The notes below the pieces were generated by a model. The model was not told the origin of the DNA. It made no database searches and saw nothing but the letters and a program-made list of their open reading frames with translations. DNA of 64,000 nt from assembly GCF_004216855.1 (NCBI RefSeq), contig NZ_SGXT01000013.1, forward strand, positions 1 to 64,000. Reading direction: 5' to 3'. The stretch is from Microcella alkaliphila (GTDB taxonomy: Bacteria; Actinomycetota; Actinomycetes; Actinomycetales; Microbacteriaceae). Every line of letters starts with the position of its first letter. Positions within the stretch are counted from its first letter, which is position 1. Of this stretch, positions 16,944-23,844 are shown piece by piece. The translations under genes and the position numbers were made by a program.

Positions 16944-17753
16944 ATGCTGAGACTAGGTCGCGGATCGAAGATCGCCCTCGGGGTGATCGTCAGCATCGTG
17001 CTCATCTTCATGTACGTGCCACTCATGCTCGTCATGGTCAACTCGTTCAACGATTCGCGGATCGCCGCGTGGCCGGTGCAGGCCTTCTCGACCCGGTGGT
17101 GGGAGATCGCCGCAACCTCCGAACCGATCCGTGCGGCCGTGCTCAACTCGATCGTGGTGGGGCTCGGCGCAACCGTCATCGCACTGCTGCTCGGAACACT
17201 GTCGGCCTTCGCCCTGTCGCGCTACTCGTTCTTCGGGAAGCAGACCGTCAACCTGCTCATCGTGCTGCCGATTGCACTCCCGGGAGTCGTCACGGGTGTC
17301 GCCTTCAGCAACACCTTCAACTCGATCCTCAGCCCCGCGGGCATCCAGGTCGGCTACTTCGGCATGATCATCGCGCACGGCACCTTCTGCATCGTGATGG
17401 TCTTCAACAACGTCTTTGCCCGACTGCGGCGCATGAGTCCGAACCTGCAGGAGGCGTCGATGGACTTGGGTGCGGGTATCGGCCAGACGTTCCGGCTCGT
17501 CACCTTCCCGCAGTTCCGCACGGCGTTCGTCGCCGGCGGCCTGCTGGCGTTCGCGCTCAGCTTCGACGAGGTGGTCGTGACGATCTTCACGGCACCCCCC
17601 GGAGTAGACACCCTGCCCCTGTGGATCCTCAACACCATGGCCAGGCCAAACGAGGGCAACCTCGTCAACGTCGTTGCCACCGTGCTGATTCTGCTGTCGC
17701 TCATTCCGGTCTACATTTCGCAGTGGCTGTCGCGCGCGGAAGAAGACGAGTAG
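16944..17753 (+). CDS. potC: Polyamine-type ABC transporter permease
   Basis: 269 residues, ATG with TAGGAG overlapping the potB stop. It starts with a membrane segment (IALGVIVSIVLIFMYVPLML) and has VNSFND, typical of PotC. The EAA-type loop is EASMDLGAGIGQTFRLVTFP. It is the last gene of the pot operon. The next gene, on the opposite strand, ends seven bases further. Confidence 0.85.
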   Translation: MLRLGRGSKIALGVIVSIVLIFMYVPLMLVMVNSFNDSRIAAWPVQAFSTRWWEIAATSEPIRAAVLNSIVVGLGATVIALLLGTLSAFALSRYSFFGKQTVNLLIVLPIALPGVVTGVAFSNTFNSILSPAGIQVGYFGMIIAHGTFCIVMVFNNVFARLRRMSPNLQEASMDLGAGIGQTFRLVTFPQFRTAFVAGGLLAFALSFDEVVVTIFTAPPGVDTLPLWILNTMARPNEGNLVNVVATVLILLSLIPVYISQWLSRAEEDE

Positions 17754-17759
17754 ACGGCG

Positions 17760-17966
17760 CTACTCGGGCTGGGTCGTATCGACGACGGCGACGTTCACTC
17801 CGCGGTCCACCCAGAGGTGAGCCGGTTGCAGGCGGCCCCGGCCGTGATTGACGGACAACCAGCCGCCTCCGGCGGCGATCAGTTCGTCGATCTCTGCGCG
17901 CATCTGCTGCTGGCTACGCGCGACGACATACTCGTTGCCGCCGTAGAGGATCGTTGCGCGGCTCAT
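17760..17966 (-). CDS. Small uncharacterised protein coupled to the upstream small gene
   Basis: 68 residues: MSRATILYGGNEYVVARSQQ, a helical QMRAEIDELIAAGGGWLSV, then VDRGVNVAVVDTTQ. No family recognised. Its ATG overlaps the stop of the preceding gene in an ATGA tetrad, which strongly supports that it is translated. No signal peptide or membrane segment. It looks like a compact beta-rich cytosolic protein. Confidence 0.65.
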   Translation of the reverse strand: MSRATILYGGNEYVVARSQQQMRAEIDELIAAGGGWLSVNHGRGRLQPAHLWVDRGVNVAVVDTTQPE

Positions 17967-18280
17967 TCGCCGTCCATTCCGTCGGGCGTGGGCTCCGGCA
18001 CGAGGTGGAGCCCGGCCGGGGTGTTGGCCGACAGCATGAGCTCATCGATCCATGCGCGGTTGATCGCGGCCTGGCGACTGCCGAAGTACTTGAACGAGAT
18101 GGGAATCGTCGGGTGCAGCCAGATGACGCTGCGTCCGTCCCCGATCGATTCGTCATCTTTCCAGCTGAAGTAGAAGGCCTCGTTGCGGCGCAGCTTTGCG
18201 CCGATGACGAGTTGCAGATGGGCGAGCGTCCGATCGTCGAAGTCCGCCGACAGCGTCGAGTCGTACGTCAGGGTTCCCAC
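17963..18280 (-). CDS. Small conserved protein of the Microbacteriaceae family often mislabelled ATP-dependent DNA ligase
   Basis: 105 residues from GTG 18280, with GGAGG four bases upstream. The sequence LTYDSTLSADFDDRTLAHLQ, VIGAKLRRNEAFYFSWKDD, GDGRSVIWLHPTIPISFKYF and INRAWIDELMLSAN matches a small family I know mainly from Microbacteriaceae. Public entries of it carry the name ATP-dependent DNA ligase, but no ligase motif (KxDG) is present. Function is unknown. It forms a two-gene unit with the 68-residue gene downstream. Confidence 0.78.
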   Translation of the reverse strand: MGTLTYDSTLSADFDDRTLAHLQLVIGAKLRRNEAFYFSWKDDESIGDGRSVIWLHPTIPISFKYFGSRQAAINRAWIDELMLSANTPAGLHLVPEPTPDGMDGE

Positions 18281-18342
18281 AGCGCCTCCGTGCGTGGCGC
18301 TGATCGGCCGCGCCTCACCGTCATTCTGGCGCGTTTCAGTGC

Positions 18343-18394
18343 TTCGCGCATCCCCACCGGGGCTTGTGGGGGGCTCTGGGTGGGGATGCGCGAA
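18343..18394 (-). terminator. Perfect 16-bp palindrome, terminator-like
   Basis: Arms TTCGCGCATCCCCACC (18343-18358) and its exact complement (18379-18394) enclose a 20-base loop. On the minus strand the stem begins five bases after the stop of the 95-residue gene and before the next gene, so it can act as a terminator, although no U-tract follows. Confidence 0.55.
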
Positions 18395-18399
18395 AAGTG

Positions 18400-18687
18400 T
18401 CACGTGCGCTCGACGAATGCACCCCGTGCGGCGGCAAGCGAGCCGTAGAACTCGGTGTGGTCAGGGTCTCTCAGGCTCGTCACCCGATAGGCGGGGCCGA
18501 CGCGGTCGATGACACCGATGATGGCGCGGCCGGTTTCTGTCAGGAATCGTCGATCGCTTACGCGCCACTCGGTGGAGGAAACGCGGTCCAGCCGGACGTC
18601 CTCCAGGGCGCGCGGGGCTGCACGAAAGCCGGTGACCGGCGGATCGTTGTCAGGACGTGCGGCGCTGCAGGTGTCGATGGTCGTCAT
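18400..18687 (-). CDS. Small uncharacterised protein
   Basis: 95 residues: a variable N-terminus, then DRVSSTEWRVSDRRFLTETG, RAIIGVIDRVGPAYRVTSLR and DHTEFYGSLAAARGAF. No family recognised; the pattern suggests a short beta-sheet with a C-terminal helix. Flanked by a terminator-like palindrome downstream and a 128-base gap upstream (18688-18815), which carries the TetR gene terminus and the likely promoter. A functional guess is not justified. Confidence 0.6.
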   Translation of the reverse strand: MTTIDTCSAARPDNDPPVTGFRAAPRALEDVRLDRVSSTEWRVSDRRFLTETGRAIIGVIDRVGPAYRVTSLRDPDHTEFYGSLAAARGAFVERT

Positions 18688-18815
18688 GATGTGGTGGCCC
18701 CTTCTGCCGTCAGCTCACGACAGTAGGGGTAATGACGAACTCTCGGTGAGGGGTTGAACTCTCAGCTAATGAGGAGTAGTGAACCCCGCGTTCTGCCCGC
18801 GCGTGGGGGTCAGTC

Positions 18816-19445
18816 TTACTGGCCGAGCGTGCCGTCCGCGAGGCCGAGCTCGAGTTCGAGGGCGCGGCCGATGAGGCGCAGCGAGCTCGCGCCGCGGCCG
18901 TAGTCGACCATCTCGTGTGCGTTCAGGCCGTCGATCATCGCGAGCACCTGGGAGGCGATGAGGTCGGTGTCCGCCGGTGTCATGGCTCCCGCATTGATCC
19001 CGGCGTCCAGAACTTCCACGACAGCCGCGTGCCACTCGGTCATCTCTTCCGCTATGGCGTCGGCGAGGTCGGGGTTGCGCCGGCCGAGGCCCCACGCATC
19101 GACCCAGACGGGGGTGACGTCGTTTCGCGTGCCGTCGAGCATGGTGGTGAGAAGTGTGCGCAACCGGGCGACGGGGTCCCGCACCGCGAGCACATGGGCG
19201 CGCACTTCGGCGAGTTCCCGACCGGCTATGGCCCGAAAGGTGTCGGCGACGAGTTCACTCATGCTCGGTGCATAGTGCGCAACGAGCGCGGAGGCGACCC
19301 CCGCGCGTTCAGCGACAGCGCGAAGCGTGACGCCCGCGAGACCGCGCTCAAGGGCAACCTCCTGGGCGGCTTCGTAGATCTGTTCAGCACGAAGAGCGGC
19401 GGGGATGCGCTCCGCGCGCGGACGGTCATCCTGCGGCGTTGACAT
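18816..19445 (-). CDS. TetR-family transcriptional regulator
   Basis: 209 residues from ATG 19445; a GTG two codons upstream is an alternative. The HTH is in the first 60 residues: AEQIYEAAQEVALERGLAGVTLRAVAERAGVASALVAHYAPSM in pieces, with the recognition helix at VASALVAHY. The C-terminal helical domain (LRTLLTTMLDGTRNDVTPVW, DLIASQVLAMIDGLNAHEM) resembles BetI-like regulators. It diverges from the agmatine deiminase gene over 81 bases containing two palindromes, so it probably represses that operon and itself. Confidence 0.82.
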   Translation of the reverse strand: MSTPQDDRPRAERIPAALRAEQIYEAAQEVALERGLAGVTLRAVAERAGVASALVAHYAPSMSELVADTFRAIAGRELAEVRAHVLAVRDPVARLRTLLTTMLDGTRNDVTPVWVDAWGLGRRNPDLADAIAEEMTEWHAAVVEVLDAGINAGAMTPADTDLIASQVLAMIDGLNAHEMVDYGRGASSLRLIGRALELELGLADGTLGQ

Positions 19446-19456
19446 GCTCACCTTAA

Positions 19457-19497
19457 TGACAGTACCGTCAGAACAGATTATTGATCACTTGATCAAT
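19457..19497. promoter_or_regulatory. Two palindromes between the tetR-like gene and agmatine deiminase, likely operator
   Basis: ATTGATCA-CT-TGATCAAT (19480-19497) is a perfect 8-2-8 palindrome. TGACAGTACCGTCA (19457-19470) is a near-palindrome centred on GTAC with one mismatched pair. Both lie in the short divergent region, where a TetR-type dimer would bind. Which of the two is used is not known. Confidence 0.55.
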
Positions 19498-19526
19498 AGC
19501 AGTCGAGATCGCGACGAGGAGATCCC

Positions 19527-20564
19527 ATGGCGTGGCGTATGCCGGCGGAAACCGCACCGCAAGCCCGCATCTGGATGGCATTCCCGCGTGAAGGCGACGT
19601 GATGGGTGACAGCTCGGCTGCGCGTGAGGCGACCTACGCCGCGTGGACAGCCGTCGCCCACGCGACCCTCGACTTCGAACCCGTGACGATGGTCGTCGAT
19701 CCGAGTGAGCGCGAGCGCGCCCGCCGCATGCTGAGCGGCGATATCGACATCGTGGAGGCGCCGCTCAACGACTTCTGGATGCGCGACTTCGGCCCCACGT
19801 TCGTCCTCGACGACCAGACCGGCGCGCTCGGCGGCGTCGACTGGATCTTCAACGCATGGGGTCAGGGTGTCGACTGCGAGAAGGACGCGCTGATCGCGGA
19901 ACGGGTGATCGGCGTGGTCGGGGCCACGCGCATCCCGAGCCTGCTCGTGAACGAGGGCGGCGGCATTCACGTCGACGGCGAGGGCACCGTGCTCGTCACG
20001 GAAACGGTGCAGCTCGACCCCGATCGCAACCCCTGGGCGACGAAGGAGCGCGTTGAGGCAGAGCTTGCCCGCACGATCGGCGCGACCACCGCCATCTGGC
20101 TGCCCCGCGGCCTCACTCGCGACTACGACGAGCTGGGCACCCGCGGCCACGTCGACATCGTTGCAACCTTCGCCGCGCCGGGACGCGTTCTGCTGCACGC
20201 CCAGCTCGACCCCGCGCATCCCGACCACGCGGTGATGCCCGAGATTCGGGCCGTGCTCGAGGGCGCCGTCGACGCGCAGGGTCGCCGCCTCGAGATCATC
20301 GACCTGCCGGCCCCCGCCCAGCTCACCGACGATGAGGGTTTCGTCGACTACAGCTACGTCAACCACCTCGTCGTCAACGATGGGGTGATCGCCTGCGGCT
20401 TCGGTGACGACCATGCGGATGCCCGGGCGCGCGACATTCTGTCGGCCGCGTACCCGGGGCGCACCGTCATCACGGTGGATGCTCGCGAGATCTTTGCGCG
20501 CGGCGGCGGCATCCACTGCATCACGCAGCAGCAGCCGGCGGTGACGGGCGGAGGTCGCGGGTGA
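19527..20564 (+). CDS. Agmatine deiminase family protein
   Basis: 345 residues from ATG 19527, preceded by GAGGAGA. It is of the guanidino-group modifying fold. Conserved parts are PLNDFWMRDFGPTFVLDD, LLVNEGGGIHVDGEGT, TRGHVDIVATF and the catalytic Cys in RGGGIHCITQQQP near the C-terminus. The family turns agmatine into N-carbamoylputrescine and ammonia. The preceding TetR regulator, the coupled amidase and the pot transporter 2 kb upstream give a coherent polyamine theme. Peptidyl-arginine deiminase-like members share these motifs, so the substrate is probable rather than certain. Confidence 0.85.
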   Translation: MAWRMPAETAPQARIWMAFPREGDVMGDSSAAREATYAAWTAVAHATLDFEPVTMVVDPSERERARRMLSGDIDIVEAPLNDFWMRDFGPTFVLDDQTGALGGVDWIFNAWGQGVDCEKDALIAERVIGVVGATRIPSLLVNEGGGIHVDGEGTVLVTETVQLDPDRNPWATKERVEAELARTIGATTAIWLPRGLTRDYDELGTRGHVDIVATFAAPGRVLLHAQLDPAHPDHAVMPEIRAVLEGAVDAQGRRLEIIDLPAPAQLTDDEGFVDYSYVNHLVVNDGVIACGFGDDHADARARDILSAAYPGRTVITVDAREIFARGGGIHCITQQQPAVTGGGRG

Positions 20565-22294
20565 CGCGCATCCCGCTCGTCGAGGCGAGCGTCGCGGAGC
20601 TGTCGGCAGCCCTCGCGGCCGGTCGCACGACCGCGGTCGAACTCGTGACCGGGTACCTCGAGCGCATTGCGGCCTACGACGCCGCCGGCCCGACACTGAA
20701 CTCCTTCGTCGTCATGAACCCGGATGCTCTCGCCGAGGCCCGAGCGAGCGACGATCGGCGCGCCCGGGGTGAGGCGCGCGGCCCGCTCGACGGCATCCCG
20801 TACGCCGCGAAAGACTCGTATATGGTGCGCGGGCTGACCGTTGCGAGTGGTTCACCGGCCTTCGCCAACCTCGTCGCCCAACGCGACGCGTTCACCATCG
20901 AGCGGTTACGGGCGGCGGGCGCCATCTGCCTGGGTCTCACCAACATGCCCCCGATGGCGAACGGCGGCATGCAGCGCGGTCTGTATGGCCGCGCCGAAAG
21001 CCCGTACAACCCCGACTTCTTGACGGCGCCGTTCGGCTCGGGCTCGTCGAACGGTTCGGGGTCGGCGCTCGCCGCGTCGTTGTGCGCCTTCGCGCTGGCA
21101 GAGGAGACCTGGTCGAGCGGTCGGGGCCCCGCCTCGAACAATGGGCTCGTCTGCTACACCCCGAGCCGCGGCGTGATCTCGGTGCGCGGCAACTGGCCGC
21201 TCGTGCCGACCATGGACGTCGTCGTTCCCTATGCGCGCAGCGTCGACGACCTGCTGCTCGTGCTCGACGCGGTGGTCGCCGACGACCCCGAGACGCGGGG
21301 TGACTTCTGGCGGGTGCAGCCCTGGGTCGAGGTGCCGACCGCTTCCACGGTGCGGCCCGCGTCGTACCCCGCGCTCGCCGACCCCGAGGCGCTGCGCGGG
21401 CGCCGGCTCGGCGTGCCGAAGCTCTATATCGGCGGCGATGACGCAAGCGGCGAACGAATCGCGACCCGTGCATCCGTCATCGATCAGTGGCGCGCCGCCC
21501 GGCGCGACCTGGAGGCGGCAGGTGCCACGGTCGTTGAGGTCGACATCCCCGTCGTCACCGACTACGAGTCGCGCGGCCACGCCGACGACCGATCGCTCGC
21601 GGCCCGCGGCTACGTGCCCGCCACGTTTGCCGACCATGAGCTGTACGAGTTGTCGATGTGGGGGTGGGACGAGTTTCTGCAGGCCGACGGCGACCCGGCG
21701 CTGCACCGCCTCGTCGACGTCGATCCCGACCTGATCTTCCCCGAGCCCCCTAGCGCGCTGCCCGGCCAGTACGACGATCACCTGAGCCGGTTCGCGCCAG
21801 AAGACGTCGAGCTCGCCGACTACGTGCACCGCGCGCGCGAACACGGGGTTCCCGCGCTCGAGCAGATTCCCGACATCGCTGAGGGTGCGCAGGGTCTCGA
21901 GCGCGCACGCCGTGAGCTGTTCGAAGCCTGGCTCGACGAGCTCGCCCTCGACGCAATCGTGTTCCCCGCGGTCGCCGATGTCGGCCCAGCCGACGCCGAC
22001 GTGAATCCCGACAGCGCGGCGCTCGCGTGGCGCAACGGCACGTGGGTGGCGAACGGCAATCTTGTGCCGCGTCACTTGGGCATTCCGGCGGTGCAGGTGT
22101 CGATGGGGCTCATGAGCGATATCGGGATGCCCGTGGGGCTCACAATCGCCGGTCGCGCATACGACGACGCGGCACTCCTGGCATTCGGTTTTGCATTCGA
22201 GGCGGCAGCGAATCGCGCCGGTTCGGCGCTAGGCGCCACGCGCCGCGCTCCGTCGCGCACCCCCGAACTCAGTGCGGGTGCGGCCGACGGTTAG
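20561..22294 (+). CDS. Amidase-signature family amidase, coupled to agmatine deiminase
   Basis: 577 residues. GTG start overlaps the deiminase stop in GTGA. The amidase-signature triad is visible: Lys in GIPYAAKDSYMVRG, the Ser-rich loop FGSGSSNGSGSALAASL, and the nucleophile region ETWSSGRGPASNNGLV, followed by YTPSRGVISVRGNWPL. The C-terminal part has HLGIPAVQVSMG and GMPVGLTIAGRAYDD. Coupling suggests it works on the product of the deiminase, for example hydrolysis of N-carbamoylputrescine. That step is normally done by a nitrilase-type enzyme, so this is an inference. A generic amide hydrolase is the safe call. Confidence 0.85.
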   Translation: MTRIPLVEASVAELSAALAAGRTTAVELVTGYLERIAAYDAAGPTLNSFVVMNPDALAEARASDDRRARGEARGPLDGIPYAAKDSYMVRGLTVASGSPAFANLVAQRDAFTIERLRAAGAICLGLTNMPPMANGGMQRGLYGRAESPYNPDFLTAPFGSGSSNGSGSALAASLCAFALAEETWSSGRGPASNNGLVCYTPSRGVISVRGNWPLVPTMDVVVPYARSVDDLLLVLDAVVADDPETRGDFWRVQPWVEVPTASTVRPASYPALADPEALRGRRLGVPKLYIGGDDASGERIATRASVIDQWRAARRDLEAAGATVVEVDIPVVTDYESRGHADDRSLAARGYVPATFADHELYELSMWGWDEFLQADGDPALHRLVDVDPDLIFPEPPSALPGQYDDHLSRFAPEDVELADYVHRAREHGVPALEQIPDIAEGAQGLERARRELFEAWLDELALDAIVFPAVADVGPADADVNPDSAALAWRNGTWVANGNLVPRHLGIPAVQVSMGLMSDIGMPVGLTIAGRAYDDAALLAFGFAFEAAANRAGSALGATRRAPSRTPELSAGAADG

Positions 22295-22317
22295 CTGACG
22301 GGCGCTGACACCCTACT

Positions 22318-22653
22318 CTATAGGGCGCGCAACACCGGCGCGTTCCAGCCGTCGTAACGCCCTCCGTGGGTGTCGACGACCGTGAACACCTGCGCGGTCA
22401 GTCGGTCTGCGGTCTCGACGTCGACGGTTGCGATCTGCGCGGCGATCAGCACGCCGTGCGTGAGGCGACGTCGCTCGACTGTGACCGTCCAGCCTTCGGC
22501 GTCGAGCTCGATCGCGGCGTCTTTGGCATCGGCGATGCGCCGGAACTCCGCGAAATGTTCGACCCGCCGCGGCGCGTCGACGTCGTCGTGCATCTTGATG
22601 CGCTGCACGTACTGTTCGACGTTGCCAGAGAGGTGATGCTGGAGGTCAGCCAC
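22318..22653 (-). CDS. RraB-like ribonuclease E inhibitor domain protein
   Basis: 111 residues: LQHHLSGNVEQYVQRIKMHD, VEHFAEFRRIADAKDAAIEL, then GWTVTVERRRLTHGVLIAAQ. This fits the RraB/DUF695-like fold known from the E. coli RNase E regulator. The protein is cytosolic. Its stop is 24 bases from the end of the convergent amidase gene. A strong hairpin lies just upstream, separating it from the small membrane-protein gene. Confidence 0.62.
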   Translation of the reverse strand: MADLQHHLSGNVEQYVQRIKMHDDVDAPRRVEHFAEFRRIADAKDAAIELDAEGWTVTVERRRLTHGVLIAAQIATVDVETADRLTAQVFTVVDTHGGRYDGWNAPVLRAL

Positions 22654-22680
22654 CAGGGGAGTGTAATTCGCTCTACACAG

Positions 22681-22714
22681 AAAGGGGGATGCGCGGTGTC
22701 GCGCATCCCCCTTT
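22681..22714 (-). terminator. Rho-independent-type terminator
   Basis: AAAGGGGGATGCGCG and its exact complement, separated by GTGT, form a 15-bp stem with A and T runs on each side, so it could stop transcription in both directions. On the minus strand it lies 16 bases after the small membrane-protein gene. Confidence 0.75.
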
Positions 22715-22730
22715 TGTGTGAGTGTGGGGG

Positions 22731-22895
22731 TTATACCCGTCGGCTCCCCGACAGGGCGCGAATGAGGAAGACGATGACGGCCAGCACGAGCAGCACAATG
22801 CCGACGTAGAGCAGGAAATTGACCGCTTCGATGAGGCCACCAGTGACGAGCAGGATGATGGCGATGATTCCAGCAATGATGAGCAGAAGGTTCAT
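22731..22895 (-). CDS. 54-residue two-helix membrane protein
   Basis: Translation of the minus strand gives MNLLLIIAGIIAIILLVTGG, a short LIEAVNFLL link, a second hydrophobic helix YVGIVLLVLAVIVFLIRAL and a basic tail SGSRRV. AAGGAG stands five bases before the ATG and a strong terminator follows the stop. Both support a real gene despite its size. No function known. It resembles the tiny stress-related membrane proteins common in actinobacteria. Confidence 0.75.
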   Translation of the reverse strand: MNLLLIIAGIIAIILLVTGGLIEAVNFLLYVGIVLLVLAVIVFLIRALSGSRRV

Positions 22896-23069
22896 GATTC
22901 TCCTTGTGTGATCGGGGTGTGCCCCCGACCGTGGGAAGCGAGCTTGTGACTGCTTCGCCGAATCGGGGCGAAATTGACGTTATGCCCCCGAATGGGGGGT
23001 GGGGGTAGTCAATTCACTTCCCTTCCACTTCACTCTCAGCTTCGGTTCAGTTTTCGCGGAGGTGTGCCA

Positions 23070-23780
23070 ATGCCCGGATTGACGCCCCGCCGCGCCGCCG
23101 TCCTGCGGGGCGTCAACAGTCGCGCTGCGACTAACGAGTTGCTGGCAGGCCTGGCGCACCGAACCTTCACTCCGCAGGCGTTCGGCGCCTTCCTCGCCGA
23201 CGCAACTGTGCGCAGCGTGCGCGAGGCCCAGCGCCGCCCGCGGGCCCTCGCTGAACTCACGGCCATCCACGTCGCCGTGGCTGCCGTGGCGGGGCACCGG
23301 GGCGCGCCGTGGCTTGTCGCCAGCTGGCTGATGGGCGCGACGCATCTCGGCATGCTCGAATCGTGCACGTCGCTGGGGCCGGCGAATGCCCTCACGGTCG
23401 CTCGTGCGGCCCTGCCCTCGGCGGGCCACGCCCTCGGCGCGGCCGTGCCCATCGCGGCCCTCGCGACAGATTTCGCCGACGGCCAGATCGCCCGCCGCAC
23501 GGGGTCGGTCACTCGATTTGGCGCGCAGGGTGACTTTCTCGCTGATGCGGCCCTGTGGACGTGGTTCGTCCTCCGCTACGAAAACAGCCGCGCATGGCGC
23601 CTCGCGACGTTCGCCGCCTGGATCGTGCCGGTCGGCGCGGTCACGGCCGTCAGTTTCGAGCGCGGCGGCATGGTCGACCTCCCGCGCTCGCGGTGGTTCC
23701 GGCCCGCCGCGGCCGTCGAGGTGCTGATCGGGATGCGCGTGATCACTCGCTGGGCGACATCGCGTCGTCAGCGACGCTGA
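23070..23780 (+). CDS. CDP-alcohol phosphatidyltransferase family protein
   Basis: 236 residues from ATG 23070 with GGAGGTG six bases upstream. The family motif D-G-x2-A-R-x8-G-x3-D-x3-D is fully present in DFADGQIARRTG plus GAQGDFLADAALW. Several hydrophobic helices surround it, as expected for an integral membrane enzyme that transfers a phosphatidyl group from a CDP-activated lipid to an alcohol such as inositol, glycerol phosphate or another headgroup. The acceptor is not evident. The N-terminal 70 residues are basic and not part of the core. It starts a unit followed by the copper ATPase, but that gene has its own promoter. Confidence 0.82.
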   Translation: MPGLTPRRAAVLRGVNSRAATNELLAGLAHRTFTPQAFGAFLADATVRSVREAQRRPRALAELTAIHVAVAAVAGHRGAPWLVASWLMGATHLGMLESCTSLGPANALTVARAALPSAGHALGAAVPIAALATDFADGQIARRTGSVTRFGAQGDFLADAALWTWFVLRYENSRAWRLATFAAWIVPVGAVTAVSFERGGMVDLPRSRWFRPAAAVEVLIGMRVITRWATSRRQRR

Positions 23781-23808
23781 GCATTCAGGACGATGTCGAG
23801 AGCATGTC

Positions 23809-23837
23809 TTGACAGTACCCCCCCGGGGTACTAGCGT
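23809..23837 (+). promoter_or_regulatory. Copper-responsive promoter with a CsoR-like operator
   Basis: TTGACA (23809-23814) and TAGCGT (23832-23837) are 17 bases apart. The spacer contains the palindrome GTACCCC-CCC-GGGGTAC (23815-23831), which matches the GC-tract-with-TA-flanks pattern of CsoR operators. The -10 box ends seven bases before the ATG at 23845, so the mRNA is probably leaderless. No csoR gene lies in the window. Confidence 0.72.
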
Positions 23838-23844
23838 GCCGAGC

